Below, one piece after another: positions 1 through 12,060 of a stretch of 64,000 nucleotides of DNA. Under the pieces are notes generated by a model. The model was not told the DNA's origin. It made no database searches and was given only the letters and a program-made list of their open reading frames with translations. Position numbers and translations under genes: made by a program. This stretch comes from Begonia masoniana (lineage: Eukaryota > Streptophyta > Magnoliopsida > Cucurbitales > Begoniaceae), in NCBI GenBank assembly GCA_022432975.1, contig CM039502.1, forward strand, positions 21,229,228 to 21,293,227, read 5' to 3'. How positions within the stretch are numbered: the first letter of the stretch is position 1; the number at the start of each line of letters is the position of its first letter.

Positions 1-743
1 GGGTATAATATCATTCCAAAGGGTGGTCACCACGATGAAGTAAGTGGTATGGATTTATTTGTTCTGTTTTCCCTTTATCAAAAGACCCCCTTTGATATGA
101 GCTTTATTGTTTTACAGAGGATGGTACAGAGTGTCTCCTCCAGGTCTACCTCCCTTCCTTATAATCTCCTACTCATGCGACTCTTTGCGCAATTTGAAGT
201 AGAATTTCTAGAGGAAGATGATCCATTCCGATTACAACCTTCCAGCTATTACTCTACCACTACTCTCAACAGAATGGGGATCAAAAGGAATCGCAAAGGA
301 GATTTTGTTTTGGATCAAACCAAGAAAAAGGCTACTAAAGCTAAATCTGTCAAGCTTGGGAAGAGAAAACTTTTCCTGCAAGAGGAATCTGTTCAAGAAG
401 GTATGGATGAGTTTGAGATTCCTGCCTTTGATGACTCACCTTCTGCCTCTCAGGTGTCTTGTTCCCATTCTCCTCGCCTTATCATTCCTCCTTTTGTTCC
501 TAGCCTTCCTCCTACTTCTCTTCCTCCTCCTCCTATACCTCCTACATTAGTGGCACATACCACTCCAATATCTGTGTCTTCTCCACTTCCAGAGTATCCA
601 CCTTCTCCTCCACCCACTATTTTGTTGTCACTCTGCCTGCTCTAGCCCCTACCTCTCCCTCAATTCAATCTGCTCCTACAGTTCCAACTGCTCCTACACT
701 CCCAATTGCTCCTCCAAGTCCAATTGCTTCTCTAAGTCCAATT
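1..743 (+). pseudogene. Envelope-like / putative plant transposon ORF, 5' part (open at the window edge)
   Basis: The reading frame is open from base 1, so the start lies outside the window. It reads on through a first internal Met at 49 to a stop at 643-645. The first ~80 residues have the pattern of the plant transposon-associated domain found in the third ORF of large Ty1/copia (SIRE/Maximus-like) elements: a 'PKGGHHDEVS' start, then 'SLPYNLLLMRLFAQFEVEF'. A basic stretch and a Pro/Ser/Thr-rich tail follow. Near 615-625 the frame slips: the Pro-rich coding continues in another frame up to 743, where a solo LTR interrupts it. Coding resumes at 3276. The polypurine tract and LTR downstream place it at the 3' end of a copia element. 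The role of such ORFs is unproven; 'envelope-like' is a family label only. Broken by a frameshift and an insertion. Confidence 0.6.
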
Positions 744-1315
744 TGTAACGCTTGGATTTTTGGATCTTATGATTTTCTAATTTCTTAGGTTATTTTCGTA
801 AATAGCAAATTAAAGTATTTTCTTGAGAAGGATGTTTCCTTAGAACCCTAGAAATTTATGGGAAATTTTAGAGGAATAAGTGGAATTTTAGAAACCCAAA
901 TCGAAAAGAGTAATGCTAAAGTTCCCGTTTTACCCTTTTAGCATATTAATTCGTAAAAATGACAGAATAAGTCCGTTTTGGAAACGGTGAATTTTGTTAG
1001 AACTCTAAGATTAAATTGGAATATTTGGAGAAATAAGAAAATTACAGAGAAACCGAATCGATAGACTAATTAAAGAAATAGTTGTAGTTTATTATAATTA
1101 TAATAATTATTATTATTATTATTATTATAATTATAATAAAAACAAAAACAAACAACAGAAACGATTCTGTTGTTTGTCGAACCCCGAACGCCGACGCCGA
1201 GAGCGCGCAGGGGAGAAGAGAAGCGCGGCCCCTCCTCCGACGTCCAGCCTCGACGATTTCCGACCAGACGCCGGCGACGTGGTGTTTCCGGCCGATTCCG
1301 CGCGCAACCCGACCG

Positions 1316-2580
1316 GTAAGGCTCGGTTTCCCTTGATTTGGTTCGGTTTTCGGGTTTGTTCATGGCCGACTGTGACGAGCCGGTTTTGGCTCCGATCGCC
1401 GGCCGTTTTAGGTCACTTCCGGCGTGGGTTTGTCCACCCTAGGGCCGGCTATTGTCGATTGGCGGTGGAGCGCTCAATTTGAGCGAAATTCAGTGAATGC
1501 CCGATTAGGGCAATTCGGGTTTGTGGTTTGGAACTTCGATTTTAGGTTAGATTATTCTAATTGGATGTTAGAAGGATAGACTGGTGAAGAAATTGATGAG
1601 TTTTGATGAAAGATCGAAAAAGTGAAATTTTGGGAGAAAGGGCAGTTTCGGGTTTCTGCAAAATTGACCTAGCTCCGGTCATTTGTTTTAAAATTCCTTT
1701 TGGCAGATTAAAATAGGTTATTAGAGGAGTACGTGGCCGCTGGAATCGTTCGATTCCGATAACCGACGCAAAAGTTACGCGCGTTCGAAGTTTAGAGTCG
1801 GTTTTTACCGAACCCGAATTAGTGGCCCGTTTAGTTAGGTCTTAATTGGATTAGGCTAGAAATAGTAATTTGAGAGTAATTGGTGAATGTAGGCTTGATT
1901 TTAATAAAGCTTGAATATTTGTCATAGGTCGAACCATATGTGACGTGATGTGCCAAAAACCAGCAAGCTACGGACGACAGGTAAGTTCTCGTGATTCTTC
2001 TTTGGCCGATTGGCCTACACCGTACGTCGAATGTCGTCTCGAGGAGTTTTGGAGATGCCTTTAGTTAGTTTTGCTCGGTTTGGGTAGCTAGGTCTTAGGA
2101 GTTTATAGTTTATGCTTTTACAGTCTTGATGGTCCATGTTATTGCTTGTTTACTTTATGATAGAGAACTGTCCACGCATCACTTGTTTTAAAGAAAAGCA
2201 TGAAAATGAATTTCCGCACAGAGATTTAAAGAGAACGTAAAGCATAGCATTGGCCTTCGGGCATACAGGCCTTCGGGCATACAGGCCTTCGGGCATACAG
2301 GCCTTCGGGCATATAGTTTACAGGTCACACGAGGTGGGGCTCAGGCACGGCTGTACGTGTTGTAAGCGTGTACCCCCCTCTTCTAGCTGGAAAGAGTAGT
2401 CCGCCCGCTGGATGAGCTCTCTCCGGTTAGAAGGTATAGGATCTCGGTGACACCTATAGTGCATTGCATAGTAAGATAAAAGAAATAAAGCATGGTTTAA
2501 TGAACTCATAGCACAGCATGCATCGCATTTACGTAGAGCTTACTGGGATTTTATCTCATAGTGTATATTGTATGGTGTAG
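1316..2580 (+). other. Putative two-intron leader module of LTR family A
   Basis: Read as RNA: donor 1 is CCG|GTAAGG (1316), acceptor 1 is TCATAG| (1926-1927), a 53-nt exon spans 1928-1980, donor 2 is ACAG|GTAAGT (1981) and acceptor 2 is GGTGTAG|GTGA (AG at 2579-2580). At 2004-2015 lies GGCC-GATT-GGCC, which can fold as a hairpin. The following CTACACCGTAC (2015-2025) can pair with GTATGGTGTAG (2570-2580) over 11 bp with one G-U pair. Splicing is inferred from signals and from the same layout in other families; no transcript data are available. Confidence 0.5.
2253..2316 (+). repeat. Four 16-bp repeats, each a UUCG hairpin
   Basis: The unit GCCTTCGGGCATACAG starts at 2253, 2269, 2285 and 2301 (the last copy ends ATATAG). 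Each holds GCC-TTCG-GGC, a stable tetraloop hairpin type in RNA. The repeat lies inside the putative second leader intron of the solo LTR. Confidence 0.9.
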
Positions 2581-3270
2581 GTGACATAGAGCCAGGTGAG
2601 GACGAGATCCCTCCACCTGAGGAGTGACGGCAGTTGACGGAGGATGGCGTGCGGTGGTGTGTTGCGCAGTCGAGGCTTATTTGACCCGTGGGGACAGTAT
2701 GTATAGATTTTGAGAGTGTGAGACGCGTTTGTATAGAAATTATAGGATGCTTGGATCTGGTTAGGTGTTAGATTCGTATTCGATGTTTTAAACGTTTTCA
2801 TTGGAACCTGTTTTATAAACTGTTTTTGTAAAGTTTTATGGGATTGTTTGATGATAGTTGATAGGTTGGTATTCTGATAGATTGATGTGCAGAGGATTAG
2901 GCAAACTGTTTATAAAGCGTTTTTGTTAATTCAGTTATTTGAATGGTATAGAACTGCTTGGTATTTTCTTTGTAAACAGGAGGATATGTCACACTTTTAA
3001 ACGGAACCATGCAGTTCGTTTTCATGAAAATGTACTTTGTATAGTTGTGTTTCGAGACAGTTTTGAGGTTGTATTTTGTAGGTGTTTGGGTACGTATTGG
3101 TTTAAATAATTGTTTTGTAATTGTTTTAATTTATTTATGTAAGTGATTTTAAATTGTCTTATTAAATTGTTTTCCGCATAAATGTTAAGTTTATAGTTTA
3201 TTAGGATAAAATGAAAAAATTTGTACGGTAAAATAAGGGTAAATAAGGGTACAGTATTAGGGTCGTGACA

Positions 3271-3850
3271 CAATTGCTCCTCCAGTCCACACTACTCTTC
3301 AAGTACATGTTTCCTCCCCACTACCGTCCAATGCTCCTGCAACTCTTCAAACTTATCAAAGGAGATCATTCATTAGTGAGGTCCAGCTCAATGAGTTCAT
3401 GTCACGCCTAGACCGCTTCAACAATGCTCTCTCCACTGTTCAGGACCAGTACACTGATTTGAAGTTGGTGAGGTTGGTGAAGTTGCTCGCCTTATGCCTT
3501 TGGATCTTCAGGAGGCAGAACTACACTTCCCTCCTCCTGTTGCTCCTCCTGTTCCCGAGCCTTCACCTGAGCCAGCAAGTCCAATGGATGCATCTCCTAC
3601 TGGACCCCCTATCGAGCAACCATCCTCTGCTCCTCTACTAGAGCCTCCTACCTGTATGGACTTGGTAGTCTCTCCAGAAGCATCTCCACATCCTCCTCCA
3701 TGTATGCATTTGGTGGTATACCAAGCACCTCTTCCTCTCGATACTGCATCACTTCAAGCCCTTGTGGATGATTATTTCCTTCCGCACCTTGAAGTGCCTT
3801 CTTGGCTTATCCGTGCATTTTGGCAGCAGTTTTTAGATTTCTTTAAATAG
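3271..3850 (+). pseudogene. Envelope-like / putative plant transposon ORF, 3' part
   Basis: This continues the Pro-rich ORF after the solo LTR. The first segment reads on from 3276 in frame with the part before the insertion. Near 3460-3490 the frame shifts again and the ORF ends at 3848-3850 after a Pro/Ser-rich stretch and a conserved-looking end ('LDTASLQALVDDYFLP ... FWQQFLDFFK'). A polypurine tract and LTR follow about 300 bp later, as expected for the last ORF of a SIRE-like element. The function is unknown, and it is inactive because of two frameshifts plus the LTR insertion. Confidence 0.55.
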
Positions 3851-4163
3851 GCGATATTTTTTTTATGTGTCCAATTTTACTGACATTCTAATGTTGTGTA
3901 TTTGACAATCTTTCCCTGAAATGTGTTGAATGTATTGCCTCTTCTGTCTTTCTGCTCAATTTTGATAATGTCAATGAGGGAGAGAGTATTTGATTCATGC
4001 TGATATGAGAAATTAGATTTGTTTTGACAATATTAGTGTGAATGGTTGAAATCTAGTTGTGATTTGAAATTGGATAGAATGCATATACTGTGGGGGAGTT
4101 AGGTTTATGGGGGAGCGTTATCTAATCAAATTTATAGATTGTCATCATCAAAAAAGGGGAGAT
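3851..4163 (+). other. 3' untranslated part of the copia element with polypurine tract
   Basis: No coding is seen. Purine-rich stretches occur at 4090-4115, and the last bases before the LTR, AAAAAAGGGGAGAT (about 4149-4162), preceded by TCATCATC, match the polypurine tract style of plant Ty1/copia elements, where plus-strand DNA synthesis starts. The LTR begins directly after it. Confidence 0.7.
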
Positions 4164-7100
4164 TGTTGACTTATTAAGTGTATAAGTCTAAATATGTTTT
4201 TGATGTTGTATTTATATGTTAAGAAATGTAATTTGATTATGTTTAATATACGAGAATAATGAATTATGCATATGAGTTTAATCTGTTGGAAATGCCCTTA
4301 AAAATGGTATTTTGGTTGTCTAACAAATGTGTTTAAGTGTTCAGGGTTAAATAGTAAAACCAGGGCTGAAAATTGATAAACAAAGTGTTTTATCATCCGC
4401 TGGTGTTTAAAGCGTACATCCACCGGTGAAGTAGAAAAGTTACTCACACCGATCGCTCCTCCACCGATCGCTAAAAGCTTACTCACACCGATTGCTAAAC
4501 GACAAAGAAAAGAGGACTTCCACCGATCGCTAAACGACAAAGAAAAGAGGACTTCCACCGATCGCTAAAAGCTTACTCACACCGATCGCTAAAAGCTTAC
4601 TCACACCGATTGCTAAACGACAAAGAAAAGAGGACTTCCACCGATCGCTAAAAGCTTACTCACACCGATTGCTAAACGACAAAGAAAAGAGGACTTCCAC
4701 CGATCGCTAAACGACAAAGAAAAGAGGACTTCCACCGATCGCTAAAAGCTTACTCACACCGATCGCTAAAAGCTTACTCACACCGATCGCTAAAAGCTTA
4801 CTCACACCGATTGCTAAACGACAAAGAAAAGAGGACTTCCACCGATCGCTAAAAGCTTACTCACACCGATTGCTAAACGACAAAGAAAAGAGGACTTCCA
4901 CCGATCGCTAAAAGCTTACTCACACCGATCGCTAAAAGCTTACTCACACCGATTGCTAAACGACAAAGAAAAGAGGACTTCCACCGATCGCTAAACGACA
5001 AAGAAAAGAGGACTTCCACCGATCGCTAAAAGCTTACTCACACCGATTGCTAAACGACAAAGAAAAGAGGACTTCCACCGATCGCTAAAAGCTTACTCAC
5101 ACCGATCGCTAAAAGCTTACTCACACCGATTGCTAAACGACAAAGAAAAGAGGACTTCCACCGATCGCTAAAAGCTTACTCACACCGATTGCTAAACGAC
5201 AAAGAAAAGAGGACTTCCACCGATCGCTAAAAGCTTACTCACACCGATCGCTAAAAGCTTACTCACACCGATCGCTAAACGACAAAGAAAAGAGGACTTC
5301 CACCGATCGCTAAACGACAAAGAAAAGAGGACTTCCACCGATCGCTAAAAGCTTACTCACACCGATCGCTAAAAGCTTACTCACACCGATCGCTAAAAGC
5401 TTACTCACACCGATCGCTAAAAGCTTACTCACACCGATCGCTAAAAGCTTACTCACACCGATCGCTAAACGACAAAGAAAAGAGGACTTCCACCGATCGC
5501 TAAAAGCTTACTCACACCGATCGCTAAAAGCTTACTCACACCGATCGCTAAAAGCTTACTCACACCGATCGCTAAACGACAAAGAAAAGAGGACTTCCAC
5601 CGATCGCTAAAAGCTTACTCACACCGATCGCTAAACGACAAAGAAAAGAGGACTTCCACCGATCGCTAAAAGCTTACTCACACCGATCGCTAAACGACAA
5701 AGAAAAGAGGACTTCCACCGATCGCTAAAAGCTTACTCACACCGATCGCTAAAAGCTTACTCACACCGATCGCTAAAAGCTTACTCACACCGATCGCTAA
5801 AAGCTTACTCACACCGATCGCTAAAAGCTTACTCACACCGATCGCTAAAAGCTTACTCACACCGATCGCTAAAAGCTTACTCACACCGATCGCTAAACGA
5901 CAAAGAAAAGAGGACTTCCACCGATCGCTAAAAGCTTACTCACACCGATCGCTAAAAGCTTACTCACACCGATCGCTAAACGACAAAGAAAAGAGGACTT
6001 CCACCGATCGCTAAAAGCTTACTCACACCGATCGCTAAAAGCTTACTCACACCGATCGCTAAAAGCTTACTCACACCGATCGCTAAACGACAAAGAAAAG
6101 AGGACTTCCACCGATCGCTAAACGACAAAGAAAAGAGGACTTCCACCGATCGCTAAACGACAAAGAAAAGAGGACTTCCACCGATCGCTAAAAGCTTACT
6201 CACACCGATCGCTAAAAGCTTACTCACACCGATCGCTAAAAGCTTACTCACACCGATCGCTAAAAGCTTACTCACACCGATCGCTAAAAGCTTACTCACA
6301 CCGATCGCTAAACGACAAAGAAAAGAGGACTTCCACCGATCGCTAAAAGCTTACTCACACCGATCGCTAAAAGCTTACTCACACCGATCGCTAAACGACA
6401 AAGAAAAGAGGACTTCCACCGATCGCTAAAAGCTTACTCACACCGATCGCTAAAAGCTTACTCACACCGATCGCTAAAAGCTTACTCACACCGATCGCTA
6501 AAAGCTTACTCACACCGATCGCTAAACGACAAAGAAAAGAGGACTTCCACCGATCGCTAAAAGCTTACTCACACCGATCGCTAAAAGCTTACTCACACCG
6601 ATCGCTAAACGACAAAGAAAAGAGGACTTCCACCGATCGCTAAAAGCTTACTCACACCGATCGCTAAAAGCTTACTCACACCGATCGCTAAACGACAAAG
6701 AAAAGAGGACTTCCACCGATCGCTAAAAGCTTACTCACACCGATCGCTAAAAGCTTACTCACACCGATCGCTAAAAGCTTACTCACACCGATCGCTAAAA
6801 GCTTACTCACACCGATCGCTAAAAGCTTACTCACACCGATCGCTAAAAGCTTACTCACACCGATCGCTAAAAGCTTACTCACACCGATCGCTAAAAGCTT
6901 ACTCACACCGATCGCTAAAAGCTTACTCACACCGATCGCTAAACGACAAAGAAAAGAGGACTTCTGTTGCGAATTTCATTTCTGAGCCCTAACGAGCGAA
7001 ATTTTTGAATACTCTGTATTTTCTACACCTCTCAATTCTGTAACTTGAGATTTTTATCTTTGAGAGAGTGTAGGTTGTGCAAACATTTTACAAACTTAAA

Positions 7101-7424
7101 AGTCTGTAAAAGGCAGTGGATTGTCGCCCGTGAAGAACAATCCAGATCTGTGTAAGGTTGTGGATCGACGCCCGGAAAGTTCGATCGTGTTTTCTCGAGA
7201 GGAGAAGGTTAAGAATCTTCAAGGGGGTGCCTTGGAGCGTGGACGTAGGCAAGTTTAGCCGAACCACGTTAAAAATTCGGGTGTTAATTTCTCTCACTTT
7301 CACTCTATTTTATTTGGTTGTTATTGTTAACTTAGAAGTTTAAGACAAGAGAGAAATCATTTAGATTAATTAATTAAGTTTAAAAGTCCAATTCACCCCC
7401 CTCTTAGACAATCTCGATCCTACA
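4164..7424 (+). mobile_element. 3' LTR of a large Ty1/copia (SIRE/Maximus-like) element
   Basis: It starts TGTTGACTTATTAAG right after the polypurine tract and ends ATTCACCCCCCTCTTAGACAA...CCTACA, the usual end of many plant copia LTRs. It is 3.26 kb, of which about 2.5 kb is a tandem array. The 5' LTR lies outside the window, so the target duplication (AGGTT would be the right side) cannot be checked. Confidence 0.8.
4440..6964 (+). repeat. Two-unit minisatellite array (24-bp and 35-bp units) inside the copia LTR
   Basis: Units share the start ACCGATCGCTAAA. Type A (24 bp) goes on with AGCTTACTCAC. Type B (35 bp) goes on with CGACAAAGAAAAGAGGACTTCC. They are mixed without a fixed period: the array opens A b B A A b A b B A A A b A b, where b is type B with ATTGCT in place of ATCGCT. 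Type b occurs only before about 5210; afterwards only A and B are seen, with runs of up to about ten A. Each A unit has CGATCG and AAGCTT. Runs of A read on the minus strand as an 8-residue repeat (VSKLLAIG), which I regard as accidental. Confidence 0.95.
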
Positions 7425-8590
7425 AGGTTTACATGTTTCATAAAAGAATTCTAACCTCAACAAATTTTAAATTCTAAGAAAGTTAATAATCCAAAAATAA
7501 AGAGTGTGCTGCGCCTACTTTTGAATCGGCAATTGTATATCCTCTTGATTATAACATGAAATATATGTCTTTGAGGTGAGTCGACTAAATTCAGTAGCGA
7601 TAAATCTTACTTTTCAATTTAATGTTCAATTTAACAAATTTATAACAAGTTAAAACCAAAAATAAAATAGAATTACTCATGGTCACCGTGTATATTATAT
7701 GTTATGCAATGTAATGAAAATAATAATATCAAGCAATCGTCAACGCCATATTAAACACTCTGATTAGGTTTAAGGTTTGTTTTACATCAGAGACACGACA
7801 CAGTCAGTTGTCGTTTACTTTAGTTAAAATAGTTTTTCATGAACGATAATTGAAAACGTGCGTAAAATAACTTATGCAATAAGTTGAACCACTACCAAGG
7901 GATTTATCAATTATCAATTATTTTATACATAAAATAATTATTTAAAACGTGTAAAATAAATCCCTATTTCCTGTAGGCCTACCACCGTCTAAAGTCCAAT
8001 ATTATCAAATCTCAAATGCAAGGTTCAAAAATTTATCTCAATAAATTGGTACCTAATTAAAAATAAAATCATTCATTATTTTTGTGCTTTTTTTATTACA
8101 TTTCAATCATCAAAGGGTGGCCCAACGAAACAGCGAGGTTTCTTCTTGCTCCCTCGCAGACGGAGTAGTGAGACGTGGCCTCACTGTCTCTCCATTACGT
8201 CCGCGATAGCTCGCACTCGCCGGACTCCGTCCACGAGTCTGGAAATTCCAAGATGAAATGGGCATTGAAACCTCAACCAAAATTCAGTTTCTATTAGATA
8301 GTCCAACGCAAAACAGGAAATTCAAAGCTTGGATTTATACGTTTTCGATCGACTGAATCTTTTGATCGCCAGAGTTCTAAGTCGTTGCAGCAAGAATCGA
8401 ATTTGATTCCTACAATTTCGCAGTGGAACGTACAATAACACATTGTCAAAAGCCACACATAGTCTTCGGGAAAGAAATAAGGTAAACTGAAATTTCTTGC
8501 TTACCCAGGACTTCGACTTGCTTCGATTTGCTGCGAAGGTTGTTGTTCACCGTTGATTTATTCGTCTGAAGCCCAGTGATTTCTTCCGAG
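7425..8590. other. Intergenic, no gene recognised
   Basis: AT-rich sequence to about 8100, then about 500 bp of mixed composition with scattered splice-like words on both strands. No convincing coding, RNA gene or repeat was seen. The 8110-8240 part is locally GC-richer and could be a transcribed leader, but nothing fixes this. Confidence 0.5.
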
Positions 8591-9745
8591 CTAGAGAAGC
8601 AATTGTGTGAATGATTGAGTGGCAACTATGAAATCGAGAGGAAACAGGGAGGAAATTTTTGACTTACCCCTACACTGTTCTTCACCCGTGCAAATTTCAG
8701 AATTGGACTGCTCCAACGATGAACGAATAATCACCGAAAATAAGTCCAAAGGCAGAGGAAAGAAAATGGTGCTCGTCTTCAGTTTAATTGAGGCAAAGAA
8801 GGGAAGCAATTTTTTTCTTCGCACTCGTAACGGTTCCTTCAAAACAGGTAAGGAAAGAATTCCCAAATCCCACATTAAAGAAACTTTCCTTGGGAAATTT
8901 CCCCACTTGGGAAATTTCCAAATCCACGGCTTACAAATACTTGCAAGTTAGTTGATTTTGGTAACCATCAAAATCATGTTATTTGATGGAGTTGGGAGAA
9001 TACTAGGTACTGTATGACATATTCCTGAGTTGAAAATTTTTTTTTACCTTGGATGCAAAAGAGTACAGTACAACGATGTAAGTGGGGTTGTGAAGATTAA
9101 TAAGAGTGCTCTCATCATGTTAAAGTGACACAAAAAATCTGCAAAATTATACGTGTTAAAGAATTCTACATTGACTTGTAATAAAGTTTTTCAATTTGTG
9201 AATTCACCTTCTTTGAAAAGACTCAGAAGAAGTCAGATTCTCGGATGAAGTTCAAGTTGGGATCTTAGTGTACATTAGAGCTGGTGAGTAAGCCTATTAT
9301 AGATATTCAAGTCACCAATTTCAGTTTCAATTTCACTTCATAGTGGTATTGAGAAAGAAAGAATCAAGTAGAAGATTAAAACTCTAGGACGATATAGTGA
9401 AACTAGTTCAGTGGGTTATGTGTTAAATGTGTTCGAGTGTAACGATTCTAGTGGGGAATCTTCAACACGTTTGCATGCAGTTTGTTGTGACAACTTTGAT
9501 AGCGAAAATGAGCTCTCGAGTATGTCTCTTGAGTTAAAACTTGATTAGTATCAATTGCTGAGTCGACTCATCAGAGGCCTTTGTGGAAGAGAGTGTTATT
9601 TTTAACGGGAGTTTGCAGATTTGTTTCTTTGCACCGAAATTTCTATAAACATAGAAATTGTCAAAGTTTAGTGTTTTGTATTTATTTTGGGTTGGGCCGA
9701 ATAATATCCATTGAATTTTTCATGTAGAATTCGTGTCAAAGTGGA
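8591..9745. other. Unassigned region with a short plus-strand ORF
   Basis: A 110-codon plus-strand ORF (8619-8951) is rich in Lys/Ser and shows no motif I recognise. A donor-like ACAG|GTAAGG occurs at about 8847. The rest (8952-9745) has no long ORF. A purine-rich AAAGTGGAGGT just before 9746 looks like a copia polypurine tract, so this may be the eroded internal part of a small copia-type element. Weak evidence. Confidence 0.3.
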
Positions 9746-10015
9746 GGTTGTTAGAATTCGGTGTAACCCGAATTCTAATTAGGTCAGGTCAGACCTGTAT
9801 ATCAATGTGAGAATTTATATTTTCACTATATATTAATGTTTGAGTCGCAAAACTCAATTGTACCTTGATTTTCTATTAGGAAATCTCTCTTCTACCTGTA
9901 ATTTTTTTCACGAAACTTTTTTTTTTTTTGCGTAAATCTTAATTTCCCTGAATTTTTGCATTTATATATATATATTTTTCTGATTATTGTCGTTTCATTC
10001 TGTACACACCTGATA
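9746..10015 (+). mobile_element. Possible remnant of a copia-type LTR
   Basis: The sequence starts TGTTAGAATTCGGTGTAA right after AAAGTGGAGGT and holds the palindromic pair GAATTC ... GAATTC. A TATA-like TATATATTAATG at about 9828 and T-rich and (TA)n stretches follow. An end near GTACACA (about 10008) is a guess. No second LTR is visible. Confidence 0.35.
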
Positions 10016-10232
10016 GCAACTTACTTCATACAATTAAATTTGGCCTTCTGACTTCGTACAGTTTAAATTTACCCTTCTTTATGGATTATTATGTAGTTAT
10101 GATTTGGACTCGAGGTATATACATTAATATGAACATCTATACAAATTGTTTGAGATTTCAGACATTATTTAGCGTGGGATTTGCACCACCATTGCAGAGA
10201 GAAATGAATCCTATGTCACTGCTACTGAAGAT

Positions 10233-11757
10233 TTAGCACCACAACGATCGGTCTCTGATCGAATATCTGTCTGTTTCGTCCATGATATCAACAGTCCACT
10301 TCTCGAATGTACAATCCGAAATATCGTAATAACCTCCATGAAGAGAGAGCGACCCTTTCCTCACTCTATCTTTGATCCATGGATAACTCAGCAAGTTCTT
10401 TAATGAATCGCAGATTGATTCCTGCAACAGAACCCAATTTTCAGACCGACTTAAAATGGTGAATCAAAGAAGACTCAGCTGAAACTTCAGGCCTGGTGCA
10501 GTAGTTTAATTCAAATTAATTAAAAAATCTGAGTAACTGGTTTAGTCTAAAAAGATCCTCCAAACTAAATGGAATAGGATGGTTTACCTTCTCGCAGAAT
10601 CGACATTGTCTGTCGAAGCTGAGGTGTTTAGCGGCAGCCAGAGTTTTCAATTTGGCAAGTTTTGCATTGAAAACCCAGTCATGAATATAGCTGCTGAAAG
10701 CAGAAATTATAATATTATTAAGAGATTGGTGTTATTTTTCTAAACGAAGACATTTTTGGTCAGAAATAGAACCTGGAAGCAACGTCCTCTTCCATGCTCA
10801 TAAGTGTCTGAATTCCTCCACAGCTACTGTGACCAATTACTAATATATTTTCAACCTATTTTCATCAGAAACTCTTTCAGATTCTAATAGAAAATCTTAG
10901 CAAACGCGAGAAAAAGAGCAGAGGACGTACATTCAGAGTGTTTACTGCAAATTCGAGGGCAGCACCGATCTCGGTCGGTCCGTGCGGCAAATTAAACTGC
11001 AAACCAATGAATTCAATTGGGGTTTGTGAGAATAAATCTAAACTGGAGAAGTCTCGAGAGGCAATACCTTCAATTGTGGGACTATGTTTGCCACGTTTCT
11101 AATCGTAAAAGCTTCACCGGGTTGAAATTTTAGTATGTTAGAGGGGCATACCCTTGAATCTGCACAGGCAATCACCATAAACTGTCCCACAAGTTTCAGA
11201 CAACTACACAAAATATTTTAGACAAACTTGAATGTTTGATGAAATTCAAATCCAGAGTACATATTATCTGATCAAGTCTTAGAAGAATTACTTTTGGTGA
11301 TTGTGCTTGGGCTAGAGCTTGGAAGTGCTTTTGCTCTTCCCTACAAGAAACGCAAAGAATTTCTGACAGACCCATAATTGAGTTCAATCTGAGTAAAATA
11401 ATCAATAGCTACTTACAAATATTCACTCCTCTTAAACTTCAAAAATCTCTGTTTCATTTCATCGAACAGGTTGAGATCATTGTTAGAGGTCACCACACAT
11501 TTTTCTGCAGAACCTGTAATTCCATTACAGGGTCGCAAGGATTTACAGTGTCTTGAAGCCTTCAACCTCCTACAGAAAATTACAAAACCCAGATGGAAAA
11601 AGAAATCAGCAGTGAAAGCCTTCAATGCATTGTTTTCGATGTGAGTTTTAAGCTCAAGAGAAACAGAGACTTACTTTCTCGGCAAGGATACTCCAAAATT
11701 AGCTTCCCCTTTAGATTTCTTCATCAAATTTATAATATCAGAAATTTTGGTAAGCAT
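10233..11757 (-). CDS. Beta-type carbonic anhydrase (eight coding exons)
   Basis: Coding exons, in transcript order on the minus strand: 11757-11675, 11569-11417, 11340-11292, 11181-11068, 10996-10931, 10855-10773, 10693-10588, 10421-10233. All introns are GT-AG, the phases join and the sum is 843 nt, giving 280 residues. The enzyme interconverts CO2 and bicarbonate using zinc. The zinc site is visible: Cys in [11 protein letters not shown] (with the Asp-Arg pair) and His/Cys in [11 protein letters not shown]. Other family marks are [52 protein letters not shown] and FEKWT near the end. It most resembles the plant BCA5/6 group from memory. The first ~50 residues are basic and could be an organelle targeting peptide, but a further upstream exon cannot be excluded: a GTAAGT donor lies in the leader at about 11795. 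The C-terminal tail beyond FEKWT (about 18 residues) is unusual. The neighbouring bHLH gene lies upstream in the same direction. Confidence 0.9.
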
Positions 11758-12060
11758 TGAAAGGAGAAAAGGCGAGGGCGGGAGAACTTACCAGGAAAGA
11801 ACGAGGTCCACTTTGAAGAAAACGAGCAAATATAGGAAAAATACAGAGGAGGAACCCCCCTGCTCTAATGGAGATTTAAGGGTCGCAGTTTTTGAACAAA
11901 TCCTCCGCCAGCGTTCGACTGAGCCTTCAAAACGATTCAAAACAAGCTCGATTAAGATCAGACAATGATTCGGAACTCTATGACTGACGCTAAATCAACG
12001 ACATCGCGTAGCTGAAGAGCAGAAAAACTCGGAATAATTTTAGATGATCGATTGGAATTA
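11758..12060 (-). promoter_or_regulatory. Leader and upstream region of the carbonic anhydrase gene
   Basis: On the minus strand no ATG in frame with the gene precedes 11757 in this stretch. CTG|GTAAGT at about 11795 could be the donor of a leader intron. If it were spliced to the AG at about 11735, the start used here would be removed, so the N-terminus is uncertain. Confidence 0.4.

Larger units (their letters stand above)
744..3270 (+). mobile_element. Solo LTR of a Ty3/gypsy-type element (family A) with 5-bp target duplication
   Basis: The element begins TGTAACGC and ends GTGACA. It is flanked by the direct repeat CAATT (739-743 and 3271-3275), and the interrupted ORF continues in frame across the site once one CAATT is counted. 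No internal coding region is present, so it is a solo LTR of 2,527 bp left by LTR-LTR recombination. Inside are an AT-rich (TTA)n stretch at about 1090-1140, a GC-rich leader, and a leader module shared with families B, C, D and F. The part after 2581 (GTGAGGACGAG ... CCTCCACCTGAGGAG) closely resembles families B and D, which supports a gypsy assignment although no pol is present. Confidence 0.9.

Noticed and set aside
5690..6930. Minus-strand frames with an 8-residue VSKLLAIG repeat
   Set aside because: They exist only because the 24-bp unit is a multiple of three; they start and stop with the array and use no ATG.
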